Shown here one piece after another: positions 1-7,823 of a DNA stretch of 64,000 bases. Origin of the DNA: an uncultured Oscillospiraceae bacterium (GTDB taxonomy: Bacteria > Bacillota > Clostridia > Oscillospirales > Oscillospiraceae); the NCBI GenBank assembly GCA_910587785.1, contig CAJUOA010000002.1:51892-115891 (forward strand), written 5' to 3'. The notes beneath the pieces are model-generated. The model searched no databases, was not told where the DNA came from, and saw only the letters and a program-made list of their open reading frames with translations. Numbering within the stretch: the first letter of the stretch is position 1; the number at the start of each line of letters is the position of its first letter. Made by a program: the position numbers and the translations under genes.

Positions 1-12
1 CCTTGCTACCAA

Positions 13-36
13 GTTCTGACGCGCTCAGGTCAGAAC
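13..36 (-). terminator. Stem-loop at the 3' end of the SnoaL-like gene
   Basis: Perfect 8-bp inverted repeat GTTCTGAC (13-20) and GTCAGAAC (29-36) with an 8-nt loop, overlapping the stop codon of the gene that ends at 30. There is no clear T-run on the minus strand, so it may be an RNA-stability hairpin rather than a full intrinsic terminator. Confidence 0.45.
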
Positions 37-458
37 CACTTCGTCTTCTCATCCCTGAACTGCGGCGCATCGCCGTCCCGATAGGGGTCGTACCGGTCCA
101 GGTTACAGCCGAACTCCTTCAGCGCCCTGATCTTGTTGTCCGGCGTCCACTCCACCAGGGAGAGACCGTCGAACTGCTCCACCCGGCCGTCGTTCATCTG
201 GTTCCTGAAATACCACTCCACCACCGTCCGGTCCTCCCGATGGAAATATCCCTTGATCTCCCATACCAGGACCTTTCCCCGGGCGTTCCACTCCCGGAAC
301 CAGTGCCGGACTGCGGCGCGGCTATCATATTGCGGGCCCCAGCTCTCGATATAGCAGACATCCTCCGCAAACATACCGTCGATGCCCAGGTCCTCCTGCC
401 GGAGCCACATGTCGAACCACTGCCGGATGACTGCCTCGCGTTCGCCCACGGCCGTCAA
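30..458 (-). CDS. SnoaL-like / NTF2-fold protein
   Basis: A 142-residue single-domain protein with the pattern of the SnoaL/NTF2-like fold: an N-terminal helix (REAVIRQWFDMWL), an early acidic turn, then alternating aromatic-rich strands (YIESWGPQY, VEWYFRNQM, GLSLVEWT). Members of this fold bind or isomerise small hydrophobic molecules, but the family name does not give a substrate. The start ATG overlaps the stop of the upstream DUF362 gene by 4 bp, so the two are translationally coupled and share the MerR-type promoter at 1390-1420. The ending FGCNLDRYDPYRDG is typical of SnoaL-like proteins seen in gut Clostridia. No signal peptide or membrane segment. The exact function is unknown. Confidence 0.8.
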   Translation of the reverse strand: MTAVGEREAVIRQWFDMWLRQEDLGIDGMFAEDVCYIESWGPQYDSRAAVRHWFREWNARGKVLVWEIKGYFHREDRTVVEWYFRNQMNDGRVEQFDGLSLVEWTPDNKIRALKEFGCNLDRYDPYRDGDAPQFRDEKTKWF

Positions 459-1333
459 ATCTTGATGACCTCATACGCCCGGGTGCCCAGATTCAGCTCC
501 CCGGCGGCCTCGATGGTCCGCACGCCCTGGCGGGACTCCATGCGCTCGATGAGGGCGGCCTTGCCCGGGTCCTTGGAGGCGTACACCGCGTCCACGCAGG
601 CCTGGTCCACCGCCACCGGGTCCAGGGAGGCGAAGATGCCGATGTCCATCATCTCCGGCTCCGCCGGGTGCTCGCAGCAGTCACAGTCCACGCTCAGGCG
701 GTTGGCTACGTTGATATAGACGATGTTCTTTGCGCCCATATAGGCCATCACGGACTGGTCCGCGTCGGCCATGGACTCCAAAAAGCCCACATGGTCCGCC
801 TTCATGAGGGCCTCGAAGGAGGTCTCCCCGCTGCCGGAGGTGTGGATCCACTGCTTGCCGTGGGCGGAGGCCACGCCGATGGACATGTTCTTCAGCGCGC
901 CGCCCAGGCCGGCCATGGGGTGGCCCTTGAAGTGGGAGAGCATCAGCATGGAGTCATAGTTTTGAAGGTTCTTCCCCACAAAGTTCTCCTTCAGCCGCTT
1001 GCCGCCGGTGATGGGCAGGGCGATCTCCCCCTCCTCATCCATGAGATCGCAGGGGGCGATGGCTGTAAAGCCGTGGTCCTTCATGGTCTGCCAATGGGCG
1101 GCGCTGGTGTTGCGCCGGCCCTCGTAGGCGGTGTTGCACTCCACGATGGTGCCGTTCAGCTCCTGGACCAGGGGCGCGATGAGGGCGGGCTGGAGGAAGT
1201 TGTGCCCGCCGGGCTCACCGGTGGAGATCTTCACCGCCACCTTGCCCCGCAGGGTCACCCCCAGGGCGTGGTAGATTTTTTGCAGAGCCTCGGGGGTAAT
1301 CTCCTCCGTAAAATATACTTTTGCCTTTTCCAT
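455..1333 (-). CDS. DUF362 domain protein (iron-sulfur-associated family)
   Basis: A 292-residue cytosolic protein of the DUF362 family. It carries the characteristic core (VKISTGEPGGHNFL, YDSMLMLSHFKGHPMAGLGGALKNMSIG, DPVAVDQACVDAV) and, near residue 210, the cysteine-rich DCDCCEHPAEPEM segment found in this family, which probably holds a metal or Fe-S cluster. The longer frame upstream of 1333 lacks a ribosome site; the ATG at 1333 has AAGGAGAAAA seven bases upstream and was chosen. The family is often redox-linked in anaerobes but has no settled reaction. It is the first gene of a two-gene unit with the SnoaL-like gene (4-bp overlap) behind a promoter of MerR architecture. Confidence 0.85.
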   Translation of the reverse strand: MEKAKVYFTEEITPEALQKIYHALGVTLRGKVAVKISTGEPGGHNFLQPALIAPLVQELNGTIVECNTAYEGRRNTSAAHWQTMKDHGFTAIAPCDLMDEEGEIALPITGGKRLKENFVGKNLQNYDSMLMLSHFKGHPMAGLGGALKNMSIGVASAHGKQWIHTSGSGETSFEALMKADHVGFLESMADADQSVMAYMGAKNIVYINVANRLSVDCDCCEHPAEPEMMDIGIFASLDPVAVDQACVDAVYASKDPGKAALIERMESRQGVRTIEAAGELNLGTRAYEVIKI

Positions 1334-1389
1334 AGAGGTTTTCTCCTTTTCAAATGTCCGATCCGTTTGGTGGTCTCGGGTCAAAACTT

Positions 1390-1420
1390 AGTATAGCGCA
1401 TGGAGCTGGCTCCAAGTCAA
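1390..1420 (-). promoter_or_regulatory. MerR-type promoter: 19-bp spacer with internal dyad
   Basis: Read on the minus strand: -35 TTGACT (1415-1420), spacer of 19 bp, -10 TATACT (1390-1395). The spacer contains a near-perfect dyad TGGAGC-CA-GCTCCA (1401-1414). An over-long 19-bp spacer with a central dyad is the hallmark of promoters twisted into activity by MerR-family activators. It drives DUF362 and the SnoaL-like gene. No MerR gene is in the window. Confidence 0.7.
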
Positions 1421-1500
1421 GGGGAAATTTGCTTTTTCGTGAAAGTTACAGCGCAGCCGCCGGTCAACTCCCAAGACCGCGTTTTTTATGCTGGCTGCAG

Positions 1501-1530
1501 AAGCGGGCTGTGCCTCCGCACAGCCCGCTT
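1501..1530. terminator. GC-rich stem-loop after the TauE gene
   Basis: Perfect 13-bp inverted repeat AAGCGGGCTGTGC / GCACAGCCCGCTT with a 4-nt loop, immediately downstream of the TauE/SafE stop at 1532. It separates the importer operon from the DUF362 promoter. The T-tract is stronger in the plus direction (TTTTC), so it probably acts as terminator or RNA 3'-end barrier. Confidence 0.6.
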
Positions 1531-1531
1531 T

Positions 1532-2293
1532 TCATTTCCCAGCCGCGATGAACTCCGCAAGGAGCTTCACAAACATCAGTCCCAGCACGGCAAAGATCAT
1601 CCCGCGGACCCGCTTCCCGCCACCCTGGATGGTGTAACGCGCGCCGCAGTAGTTTCCCAACGCGCTGCACACCGCGGCAGCGGGAACCAGGGCCCAGACG
1701 GTCTTTCCCCCGAGGATGAAGGATACCGCCGCTGCCGCGTTGGAGGCCAGATTGACCACCTTCGCACAGCCGGAAGCGCTCACAAGGTCCAGCCGCAGCG
1801 CGGCAGTGAAGATCATGATGAGGAACGTCCCGGTGCCGGGGCCTACCAGGCCGTCGTAGCAGCCGATGGCCAGACCAGTCAGGAGGCTCAGCAGGGCCTC
1901 CCTCCCGCTGGGGAGGGCCCCGGCGGGGGCCTGACCGAAGTCCCGCTTCAGCGCCAGGAACACCGCTACCACCGGCAGAGCAGCCAGCATCAGCCCCTGC
2001 AAAACGGCGGCGGGCAGGAGCTTTGCGGCCTCCGCGCCGGCGTATCCTCCGGCAAGGGCCCCCAGCGCCGCCCACAGGGCCACTGGCAGCCGGATCTTCC
2101 CGCCCCGGAAATATTTCACCGAGGCGGTGAAAGACCCGATGCCGTTGACCACCTTGTTGGTTCCGGCGGCGGCGTGGACGGGGATGCCCGCCATGAGGTA
2201 GGCGGGGAGGGTAATGAGTCCGCCTCCCCCAGCGACACTGTCCACGAAGCCGCCCAGGAAGATCAGCGGACAGACGATGAGATATACCAGCAA
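1532..2293 (-). CDS. TauE/SafE-family membrane exporter
   Basis: A 253-residue polytopic membrane protein with the DUF81/TauE signature: LIFLGGFVDSVAGGGGLITLPAYL in the N-terminal half and a repeat-related GCYDGLVGPGTGTF in the second half, about eight hydrophobic segments in all. Family members export sulfite, sulfoacetate or related organosulfur anions; substrate here is unproven. The start is taken as TTG at 2293 because GGGAGG lies seven bases upstream and the longer frame reads arginine/proline-rich non-protein. It lies 47 bp after the gamma-glutamyl hydrolase gene on the same strand and is probably the last gene of the peptide-import operon, which suggests disposal of a sulfur by-product. 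Confidence 0.85.
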   Translation of the reverse strand: MLVYLIVCPLIFLGGFVDSVAGGGGLITLPAYLMAGIPVHAAAGTNKVVNGIGSFTASVKYFRGGKIRLPVALWAALGALAGGYAGAEAAKLLPAAVLQGLMLAALPVVAVFLALKRDFGQAPAGALPSGREALLSLLTGLAIGCYDGLVGPGTGTFLIMIFTAALRLDLVSASGCAKVVNLASNAAAAVSFILGGKTVWALVPAAAVCSALGNYCGARYTIQGGGKRVRGMIFAVLGLMFVKLLAEFIAAGK

Positions 2294-2340
2294 AGTGAAA
2301 ACCTCCCAACAGCAAGAGCGCCAAGGGCGCGAATGGGGTT

Positions 2341-3054
2341 TTACCGGGCCCCCGCCAGCTCCACCAGGCGGCGGAACAGCGGGCGAAAGCGCCCGCAGCG
2401 CTCCACCAGCTCCTCCGGGTGCCACTGCACCGCGTAGACGCTCCCGTCCTGGTTTTCCATCCCCTCGGCCACGCCATCGGCGGCCCAGGCGGTGATCTGG
2501 AAGCCCGGCGGAGGGGTCTTCACCGCCTGGTGGTGGTAGCTGTTGACCCGCAGGGGCTCTTTCCCCAGCAGCTCCTCCAGCACCGACCCCGGAGCCAGGG
2601 TCACGCGGTGGGTCAGCTGGGCGCGGATGGAGCGGTCCTGACTATGGGCGACAGAGCCGGGCCGCTGGGTTGGCAGGTCCTGGTAGAGCGCCCCGCCCAG
2701 GGCCGCCGCCACCAGCTGCATCCCCCGGCAGATGCCGAACACGGGGAGGCGCCGCTCCAGGGCCAGGGCCAGAAGCTCCATCTCCATGCGGTCTCTGTCC
2801 TCGTTCATGTACGTGACCTGGGGCCGGGGCTCCTCCCCGTAGAGGTTCGGCGTCACGTCCTCGCCCCCGGGGAGGAGCAGGCCGTCCAGGATGCCGGTGT
2901 AATCCCGGGCCCGCTCCGGGCCGCCGCCCACCGGTACCAGCACCGGCGTGCCTCCGGCGGCAAAGATTGCGTCGATATACGGCGTGTTGATGATGTGCTT
3001 GCCCGGCAGAAGCGCGGGATTCTCCGCCGCCGCAAGTCCGATCCGCGGCCTCAC
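2341..3054 (-). CDS. Gamma-glutamyl-gamma-aminobutyrate hydrolase-like class I amidotransferase
   Basis: A 237-residue class I glutamine-amidotransferase-fold hydrolase of the PuuD / peptidase C26 type. The nucleophile elbow GICRGMQL (Cys near residue 99), and VQWHPEEL near the C-terminus, supply the Cys-His-Glu triad. PuuD relatives cleave gamma-glutamyl amide bonds to release glutamate. The start is GTG at 3054, overlapping the upstream TGA (GTGA) with GGAGGAGGG just before it, so it is translationally coupled to the second ATC-hydrolase-like gene. In this operon it could open gamma-glutamyl peptides brought in by the importer; that role is inference. Confidence 0.85.
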   Translation of the reverse strand: MRPRIGLAAAENPALLPGKHIINTPYIDAIFAAGGTPVLVPVGGGPERARDYTGILDGLLLPGGEDVTPNLYGEEPRPQVTYMNEDRDRMEMELLALALERRLPVFGICRGMQLVAAALGGALYQDLPTQRPGSVAHSQDRSIRAQLTHRVTLAPGSVLEELLGKEPLRVNSYHHQAVKTPPPGFQITAWAADGVAEGMENQDGSVYAVQWHPEELVERCGRFRPLFRRLVELAGAR

Positions 3055-3953
3055 TGTCCCTCCTCCCCGTGCTCCAGCGCCCGGCGGAAGGCTGGAATAA
3101 AGCGGGATTCAAAGCGCTCCAGGGTGCCGTGTGCGCTGTAATCCGCCCACAGAGCGGGCTTCTCCGCGTCCATTGTCAGCGGGTAGGTGTCGAAGACCGC
3201 CTCCTCCAGCGCCTTCTGGTACGCCCGGGCCGTGGCGCAGGCGCGTCTGGCTCCGTCCTGAGCCGCCTTCTCCAGCCCCCGGGCGATGGCCTCGCCCCCA
3301 GCTGCCCCAAAGCGCTCCAGGACGGCCTCCAGCAGATAGTAGTAGATCTTGATGCTCAGCGTCTCAAATCCTGCCTTGGCATCGGGCTTAACGGCCTCCA
3401 GCACCGGGGGCACGTAGCCCGGGTCATACTCCGCAAAGCACAGGGGCTTGAGGTCCTCCGGCAGGTTCTCCGCCCGGAGGACCACGTTGAAGGCGCAGTA
3501 CTCGTCCCCCTCCTGGGTCAGGGTCTTAGCTAAGTTCGTGTGGCCGTAGTCAAAGGCGTAGCCGTTATAACAGGCGGGGTGGAACTCCTCGCAGTACATA
3601 CGGCCGATCTCCCGCTCACCGTAGCGCTTCCAGACATCCGCCATGGGGCAGACCAGGGTGTGGGACACCCGGGCCTCCGGCACCAGCTCCTGGAGCTCCC
3701 GGCGAAAGCGGGGGTCCGGGGGCAGGTCGCCCCCCAGACCGAAGAGGCTCTGCATGTTGACCTTCACCCCCAGCGCCTGGTGCTTTTTCCGGCTGGCGAG
3801 GCCCCGGTCCCGGCCGTAGCGCCGGGTGCCCTCCCGGAGGGCGCGTTCCCCCTCCAAGCCGAATTCGTCCAGCACCTCCCTGCACAGGAAGGAGTAGAGG
3901 AGCGTATAGTTGTCCGAAAGGTCCATGGTACACTGCTCTTGATAAGTATACAT
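3051..3953 (-). CDS. L-2-amino-thiazoline-4-carboxylate hydrolase-family protein (second copy)
   Basis: A 300-residue protein resembling Pfam ATC_hydrolase (PF14196). It has the family segment TLVCPMADVWKRYGEREIGRMYCEEF followed by LAKTLTQEGDEYCAF. The name-giving reaction converts L-2-amino-thiazoline-4-carboxylate toward L-cysteine, but most members are untested. The start was set at ATG 3953 (MYTYQEQ) because the sister copy upstream begins MYTC in the same way and GAGGAGG precedes it. It is separated by 16 bp from the sister gene and overlaps the amidotransferase start by 4 bp. Identity with the sister is low away from the CPM/CEE core, pointing to an old duplication or a heteromeric pair. 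Confidence 0.75.
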   Translation of the reverse strand: MYTYQEQCTMDLSDNYTLLYSFLCREVLDEFGLEGERALREGTRRYGRDRGLASRKKHQALGVKVNMQSLFGLGGDLPPDPRFRRELQELVPEARVSHTLVCPMADVWKRYGEREIGRMYCEEFHPACYNGYAFDYGHTNLAKTLTQEGDEYCAFNVVLRAENLPEDLKPLCFAEYDPGYVPPVLEAVKPDAKAGFETLSIKIYYYLLEAVLERFGAAGGEAIARGLEKAAQDGARRACATARAYQKALEEAVFDTYPLTMDAEKPALWADYSAHGTLERFESRFIPAFRRALEHGEEGQ

Positions 3954-3969
3954 AGCCGCATCCGCCTCC

Positions 3970-4833
3970 TCAATCCAGCCCGGCCCGGATGGCCGAGAGC
4001 ACATAGGTATTGACCAATTCCCAGGCCTGGGAGTTCTCCTCCCAGACCGGCTCCTCCGCCTGGAGGGGGAAGTTCTCCCGGACGAAGACCTCGTCCAGGG
4101 GCCGCAGGGTATGCCCCGCCTGGGTGCGCAGGGCCTCCACCGCCTGAGCGGCCCACTTTTTCAGCCCCTCCGTCACAGCGCAGACCCCCTCGCTGCCGCA
4201 GCGCTCCCCGGCGGCCTCCAGCAGGCGGCAGCAGACGGAGATGGTCAGGTCCCGGATCCCCTCGCCAAAGCCGGCGGCGGGCGTCTCCTCCTGCGGGGCC
4301 CCGCTGGGCGGAAAGGCCTCGGCGGCCCGCTCCGGCGGGGTGTTGGCCTCCCGGAAATAGGCGGAAAACCGGCAGAAATTGTCCCGGGGGCAGGTCAGGT
4401 TCTTCGACAGGTTCAGCTGCCCCGCGCCCTCGGTATAGGCCAGGACCTTTGCGTACTCGTACTCCTCGCAGAAGAAGCTGCCCAGCCGCCCTTCGCCAAA
4501 GCGATTCCAGAAGCTGGCCATGGGACAGGTGTAGACCTCCCAGATCTGGCGGTCCTTCTCATCGAAGAGCACTTTTTTCCGCGTGCGGGGGTCCTCCACC
4601 CGGGGCCTGCCGCAGTGGAAGAGGCCGTGGAGATCCGTGGGCGCCCCCAGCTCCCGCAGCCGCTCCAGCTGGCGCTGTCCGTCCCGGCGTCCGGCCCGGC
4701 GCACCGCCTCCCGGATGACGCCCTCCCCCGCCCTGGTCCCGCACAGGGCCAGGATCTCCCGCCCCAGGCACAGGAACATGGCGGAAAAGGCGTCCTGCTG
4801 ATTTTGCTGTACGATGTCGGCGCAAGTATACAT
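3970..4833 (-). CDS. L-2-amino-thiazoline-4-carboxylate hydrolase-family protein (first copy)
   Basis: A 287-residue paralogue of the gene that follows it. Shared landmarks are the MYTC/MYTY start, an N-terminal helical region, the core YTCPMASFWNRFGEGRLGSFFCEEY, then LSKNLTCPRDNFCRFSAYF. The two conserved cysteines and paired glutamates of the core are plausible active-site or metal residues. A TTG nine bases upstream is possible, but only the ATG at 4833 leaves correct spacing from GGAGGG. It follows the OppF-type ATPase gene by 18 bp, so it is expressed with the importer. Thiazoline hydrolysis to cysteine is the family-level guess; the true substrate is unknown. Confidence 0.75.
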   Translation of the reverse strand: MYTCADIVQQNQQDAFSAMFLCLGREILALCGTRAGEGVIREAVRRAGRRDGQRQLERLRELGAPTDLHGLFHCGRPRVEDPRTRKKVLFDEKDRQIWEVYTCPMASFWNRFGEGRLGSFFCEEYEYAKVLAYTEGAGQLNLSKNLTCPRDNFCRFSAYFREANTPPERAAEAFPPSGAPQEETPAAGFGEGIRDLTISVCCRLLEAAGERCGSEGVCAVTEGLKKWAAQAVEALRTQAGHTLRPLDEVFVRENFPLQAEEPVWEENSQAWELVNTYVLSAIRAGLD

Positions 4834-4851
4834 AGCGTTCAATTCCCTCCT

Positions 4852-5823
4852 TTATGATCGAGAAGACGGTTCTCCGGCGCAGACGAAGCATGACACGAAG
4901 TGGTCCGGCTCCACCTCCGTCAGCTTTGGCTCCCCCTTCCGGCAGCAGTCCTGGGCAAACCGGCAGCGGCTGGCGAAGCGGCACTCCGGCGGCGGATCGA
5001 TGGGCGACGTCAGCTCGCCCGTCATCAGGATGCGCTCCCTGCGGTTGTGGAGGCTGGGCACTGGAATGGCGGAGAGCAGGGCCTGGGTATAGGGGTGGAC
5101 CGGGTTTTGGAAGAGCGTCTCCGCCGGCGCCTTTTCAATGGCCTGGCCCAGATACATGACCATGATCTCATCGGAGATGTGGTAGACCACGCTCAGATCG
5201 TGGGTGATGAAGATGTAGGTCAGATTCAGCTCCTTCTGGAGGTCCTGCAAGAGGTTGAGGATCTGGGCCTGGATGGACACATCCAGGGCGCTGACCGGTT
5301 CGTCGCAGACAATGAACCGGGGCTCCAGGGCCAGGGCCCGCGCGATGCCTACCCGCTGGCGGCGGCCGCCGTCCAGCTCGTGGGGATAGGTGTTGTAGAG
5401 GCGGCGGGCCAGGCCCACCGTGTCCATCAGCTCCGCCGCCCGCTTTTGACGGCTGGTCCGGTCCGGGTACATATGGTAGAGCTCCATGGGCTCTTCGATG
5501 GTCTCGCTGATGGTCATGCGGGGGTTCAGGGAGGCGAAGGGGTCCTGGAAGATCATCTGCATCACCCGCCGCTGCTCCCAGAGCTCCTGCCGGCTGAGCT
5601 TGCTGACGTCCCTCCCCTCAAACCAGACGCTGCCCGCCGTGGGCTCCTGGAGGCGGATGATGGTGCGGCCCAGAGTGCTCTTCCCGCAGCCGGACTCCCC
5701 CACCACGCCCAGGGTCTTTCCCGCCTCGATGGTAAAGCTGACATCGTCCACCGCATGGACGCTGCCCTTGGCGCTTTTGAAGTATTTTTTCAGGTTCTCG
5801 ACCCGCAGCAGCGGCTCACCCAT
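4852..5823 (-). CDS. Oligopeptide/dipeptide ABC importer ATPase (OppF/DppF type)
   Basis: A 323-residue ATP-binding subunit of a peptide/nickel ABC importer. Walker A GESGCGKST is near residue 43, Walker B FIVCDEPVSALD follows, and the C-terminal oligopeptide-transporter extension (CRFASRCRFAQDCC) with its cysteine cluster is present. The signature is ELDGGRRQR rather than LSGGQ; I recall this variant in many clostridial DppF proteins, so it is not read as damage. The gene overlaps the OppD-type gene by 8 bp and together they energise the two permeases upstream. Confidence 0.93.
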   Translation of the reverse strand: MGEPLLRVENLKKYFKSAKGSVHAVDDVSFTIEAGKTLGVVGESGCGKSTLGRTIIRLQEPTAGSVWFEGRDVSKLSRQELWEQRRVMQMIFQDPFASLNPRMTISETIEEPMELYHMYPDRTSRQKRAAELMDTVGLARRLYNTYPHELDGGRRQRVGIARALALEPRFIVCDEPVSALDVSIQAQILNLLQDLQKELNLTYIFITHDLSVVYHISDEIMVMYLGQAIEKAPAETLFQNPVHPYTQALLSAIPVPSLHNRRERILMTGELTSPIDPPPECRFASRCRFAQDCCRKGEPKLTEVEPDHFVSCFVCAGEPSSRS

Positions 5824-6886
5824 GGCGCAGCACCTCCTTCCCGATATTGTCCCTGTTGTAAAGATGGCAGGCCACCATGTGCTCCCCCGTGCGGCAGACC
5901 GTCCCCGGCGGCTCTTTAAAGCAGCGCTCCGCGGCGTACTCGCACCGGCCGGCGAAGGCGCAGCCCGGGGCCCGGCGGCTGGGGTCCGGCATCAGGCCCG
6001 GGATGGGCCTCAGCCGGGTGCGGCGGTCCTCCATGCTTGGCAGGGAGTTGAAGAGGCCCGCCGTGTAGGGGTGGAGGGTGTGGTCGAAGACATCCTCCAG
6101 TGTGCCGTGCTCCACGATGCGGCCGGCGTAGATGACGCTCACGCAGTCGCAGACCTCCGCCACGATGCCCAGGTCGTGGGTGATCATGAGCATGGAGGTG
6201 CCGTTCTGCCGCTTGAGCTTCTGCATCATGTCCAGCACCTGGGCCTGGATGGTCACATCCAGGGCGGTGGTGGGCTCGTCGGCAATGAGCAGCTCCGGGT
6301 TGCAGATGAGGGCCATGGCGATAACCACCCGCTGCTTCATACCGCCGGAAAACTGGTGGGGGTACTCCCTGCCCCGATCCCCGGGGATGCCCACCAGCTC
6401 CAGCATCTCCCGGGCCCGGGCGAGGGCTTGGTCCTTTTTCAGGCCCTCATGCTTTTCCAGCACCTCGGCGATCTGGCGCTCCACCGTCAAAACGGGGTTG
6501 AGGCTGGTCATCGGGTCCTGAAAAATCATGGAGGCGGCCCTGCCCCGCATACTTTGAAGCTCCCGCTCGTTCATGCCCTTCTGGAGGCGCTGCTTCTTGT
6601 GTTTGGGGCCGGTCTTCGCGGCATCGGGGGCCGCCTGGAGCACGCACTCACCGTTCAGGTGGATACTGCCGCTGGTAATCACCCCGGGGGGCGTCTGGAC
6701 GAGGTTGAGGATGGCCAGGGCGGTGGTGGTCTTCCCCGCGCCGGTCTCGCCCACCAGACCCAGGGTCTGCCCCTTTTTGATCTTCAGGTCCAGGCCGTTG
6801 ACCGCGTAGACGGTGCGCTCCCGGGTGCGAAACTCCACCGACAGGTTTTTGATCTCCAAAGCGTATCCGGTTTCCTTGCGTTCCAT
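5816..6886 (-). CDS. Oligopeptide/dipeptide ABC importer ATPase (OppD/DppD type)
   Basis: A 356-residue ATPase, partner of the gene that overlaps its 3' end. It has Walker A GETGAGKTT, the signature FSGGMKQRVVIAMAL, Walker B LLIADEPTTALD and the oligo/dipeptide C-terminal domain with GCAFAGRCEYAAERC. AAGGAGG stands before the ATG at 6886, only 13 bp after the permease stop. Between Walker A and the signature there is a longer charged insert (GPKHKKQRLQKGMNERELQ) typical of the OppD branch. It couples ATP hydrolysis to peptide uptake. Confidence 0.93.
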   Translation of the reverse strand: MERKETGYALEIKNLSVEFRTRERTVYAVNGLDLKIKKGQTLGLVGETGAGKTTTALAILNLVQTPPGVITSGSIHLNGECVLQAAPDAAKTGPKHKKQRLQKGMNERELQSMRGRAASMIFQDPMTSLNPVLTVERQIAEVLEKHEGLKKDQALARAREMLELVGIPGDRGREYPHQFSGGMKQRVVIAMALICNPELLIADEPTTALDVTIQAQVLDMMQKLKRQNGTSMLMITHDLGIVAEVCDCVSVIYAGRIVEHGTLEDVFDHTLHPYTAGLFNSLPSMEDRRTRLRPIPGLMPDPSRRAPGCAFAGRCEYAAERCFKEPPGTVCRTGEHMVACHLYNRDNIGKEVLRHG

Positions 6887-6899
6887 ATTCTACACCTCC

Positions 6900-7808
6900 T
6901 TATTTCAGCCGCGGGTCCAGAGCGTCCCGCAGGCCGTCGCCCAGCAGATTGAGAGCCAGGATGGTCAGCATGATGCACACGCCGGGGATGCAGGCCAGGT
7001 AGGCGCTGTCACGGATGAACTCCCGGCCGCTGGAGAGCAGCGCCCCCCACTCCGGCTGCGGGGGCTTCACCCCCAGGCCCAGGAAGCTCAGCGCCGCGGT
7101 GTTGGAGATGGTGGCGGCAATGCGCAGGGTTGTCTGGACGATGATGGGCCCCATGCAGTTGGGGAGGATGTAGCGGGCGATGGTCCGCCCGGTCTTCACG
7201 CCCACGGCCCGGGCCGCCTCCACGTACTCCATGTCCCGCACGCCCAGCACGGCGCTGCGCACGATGCGGGCAAACGTGGGTACCGAGGAGATCGCCAGGG
7301 CCACCACCAGGTTGGTGATGCTGGCTCCCAGGGCGGCAACGATGACGATGGCCATCAGCATCATGGGCACGGCCAGGAAGACGTCGCAGGCGCGCATGAT
7401 GACGTTGTCCACCATACCGCCAAAAAATCCGGCCACCGCCCCCAGAATGCCGCCCACCAGGAGTCCGAAGGCCACGGCGGCCACCCCGATGGACAGGGAG
7501 ATCCGGCTCCCATGGACCACCCGGGCCAGAAGGTCCCGGCCGAACTCGTCCGTGCCGAACCAGTGCTCCGCCGAGGGCCACTGGAGCCGCTGGCTGATGG
7601 TCTGGTCCACACAGGTGGTCTGGTAGTCAAAGAGGACATCGGCAAAGACCGATATCAGGATCAGCAGGACCAAAAAGACCATGCCCGCCACAGCGGCCTT
7701 GTTCCGGCAGAGGCGGAAGAAGGTCTCCTTGAAGCCGCTGTTTTTGGGGATGGAGGCGAAGTCCAGCTCCTCTTCCCGCTGTTTGTTGTTCCGTTTTCCG
7801 ACTTCCAT
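6900..7808 (-). CDS. Peptide ABC importer permease (OppC/DppC type)
   Basis: A 302-residue inner-membrane permease with a cytosolic N-terminus of about 40 residues, a first TM helix (AAVAGMVFLVLLILISVFADV) and a five-helix BPD_transp_1 core. The EAA loop EAARAVGVKTGRTIARYILPN contacts the ATPases. The segment FGTDEFGRDLLARVVHGSRISL is the classic OppC/DppC landmark. It follows the DppB-type gene by 15 bp and has AGGAGGG before its ATG. Confidence 0.93.
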   Translation of the reverse strand: MEVGKRNNKQREEELDFASIPKNSGFKETFFRLCRNKAAVAGMVFLVLLILISVFADVLFDYQTTCVDQTISQRLQWPSAEHWFGTDEFGRDLLARVVHGSRISLSIGVAAVAFGLLVGGILGAVAGFFGGMVDNVIMRACDVFLAVPMMLMAIVIVAALGASITNLVVALAISSVPTFARIVRSAVLGVRDMEYVEAARAVGVKTGRTIARYILPNCMGPIIVQTTLRIAATISNTAALSFLGLGVKPPQPEWGALLSSGREFIRDSAYLACIPGVCIMLTILALNLLGDGLRDALDPRLK

Positions 7809-7823
7809 GTTCCTTCCCTCCTC

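Noticed and set aside
5340..5400. Non-canonical ABC signature ELDGGRRQR in the OppF-type ATPase, as a possible inactive site
   Set aside because: I recall this variant as common in clostridial DppF-like proteins, and Walker A and B are intact, so it is not evidence of damage.
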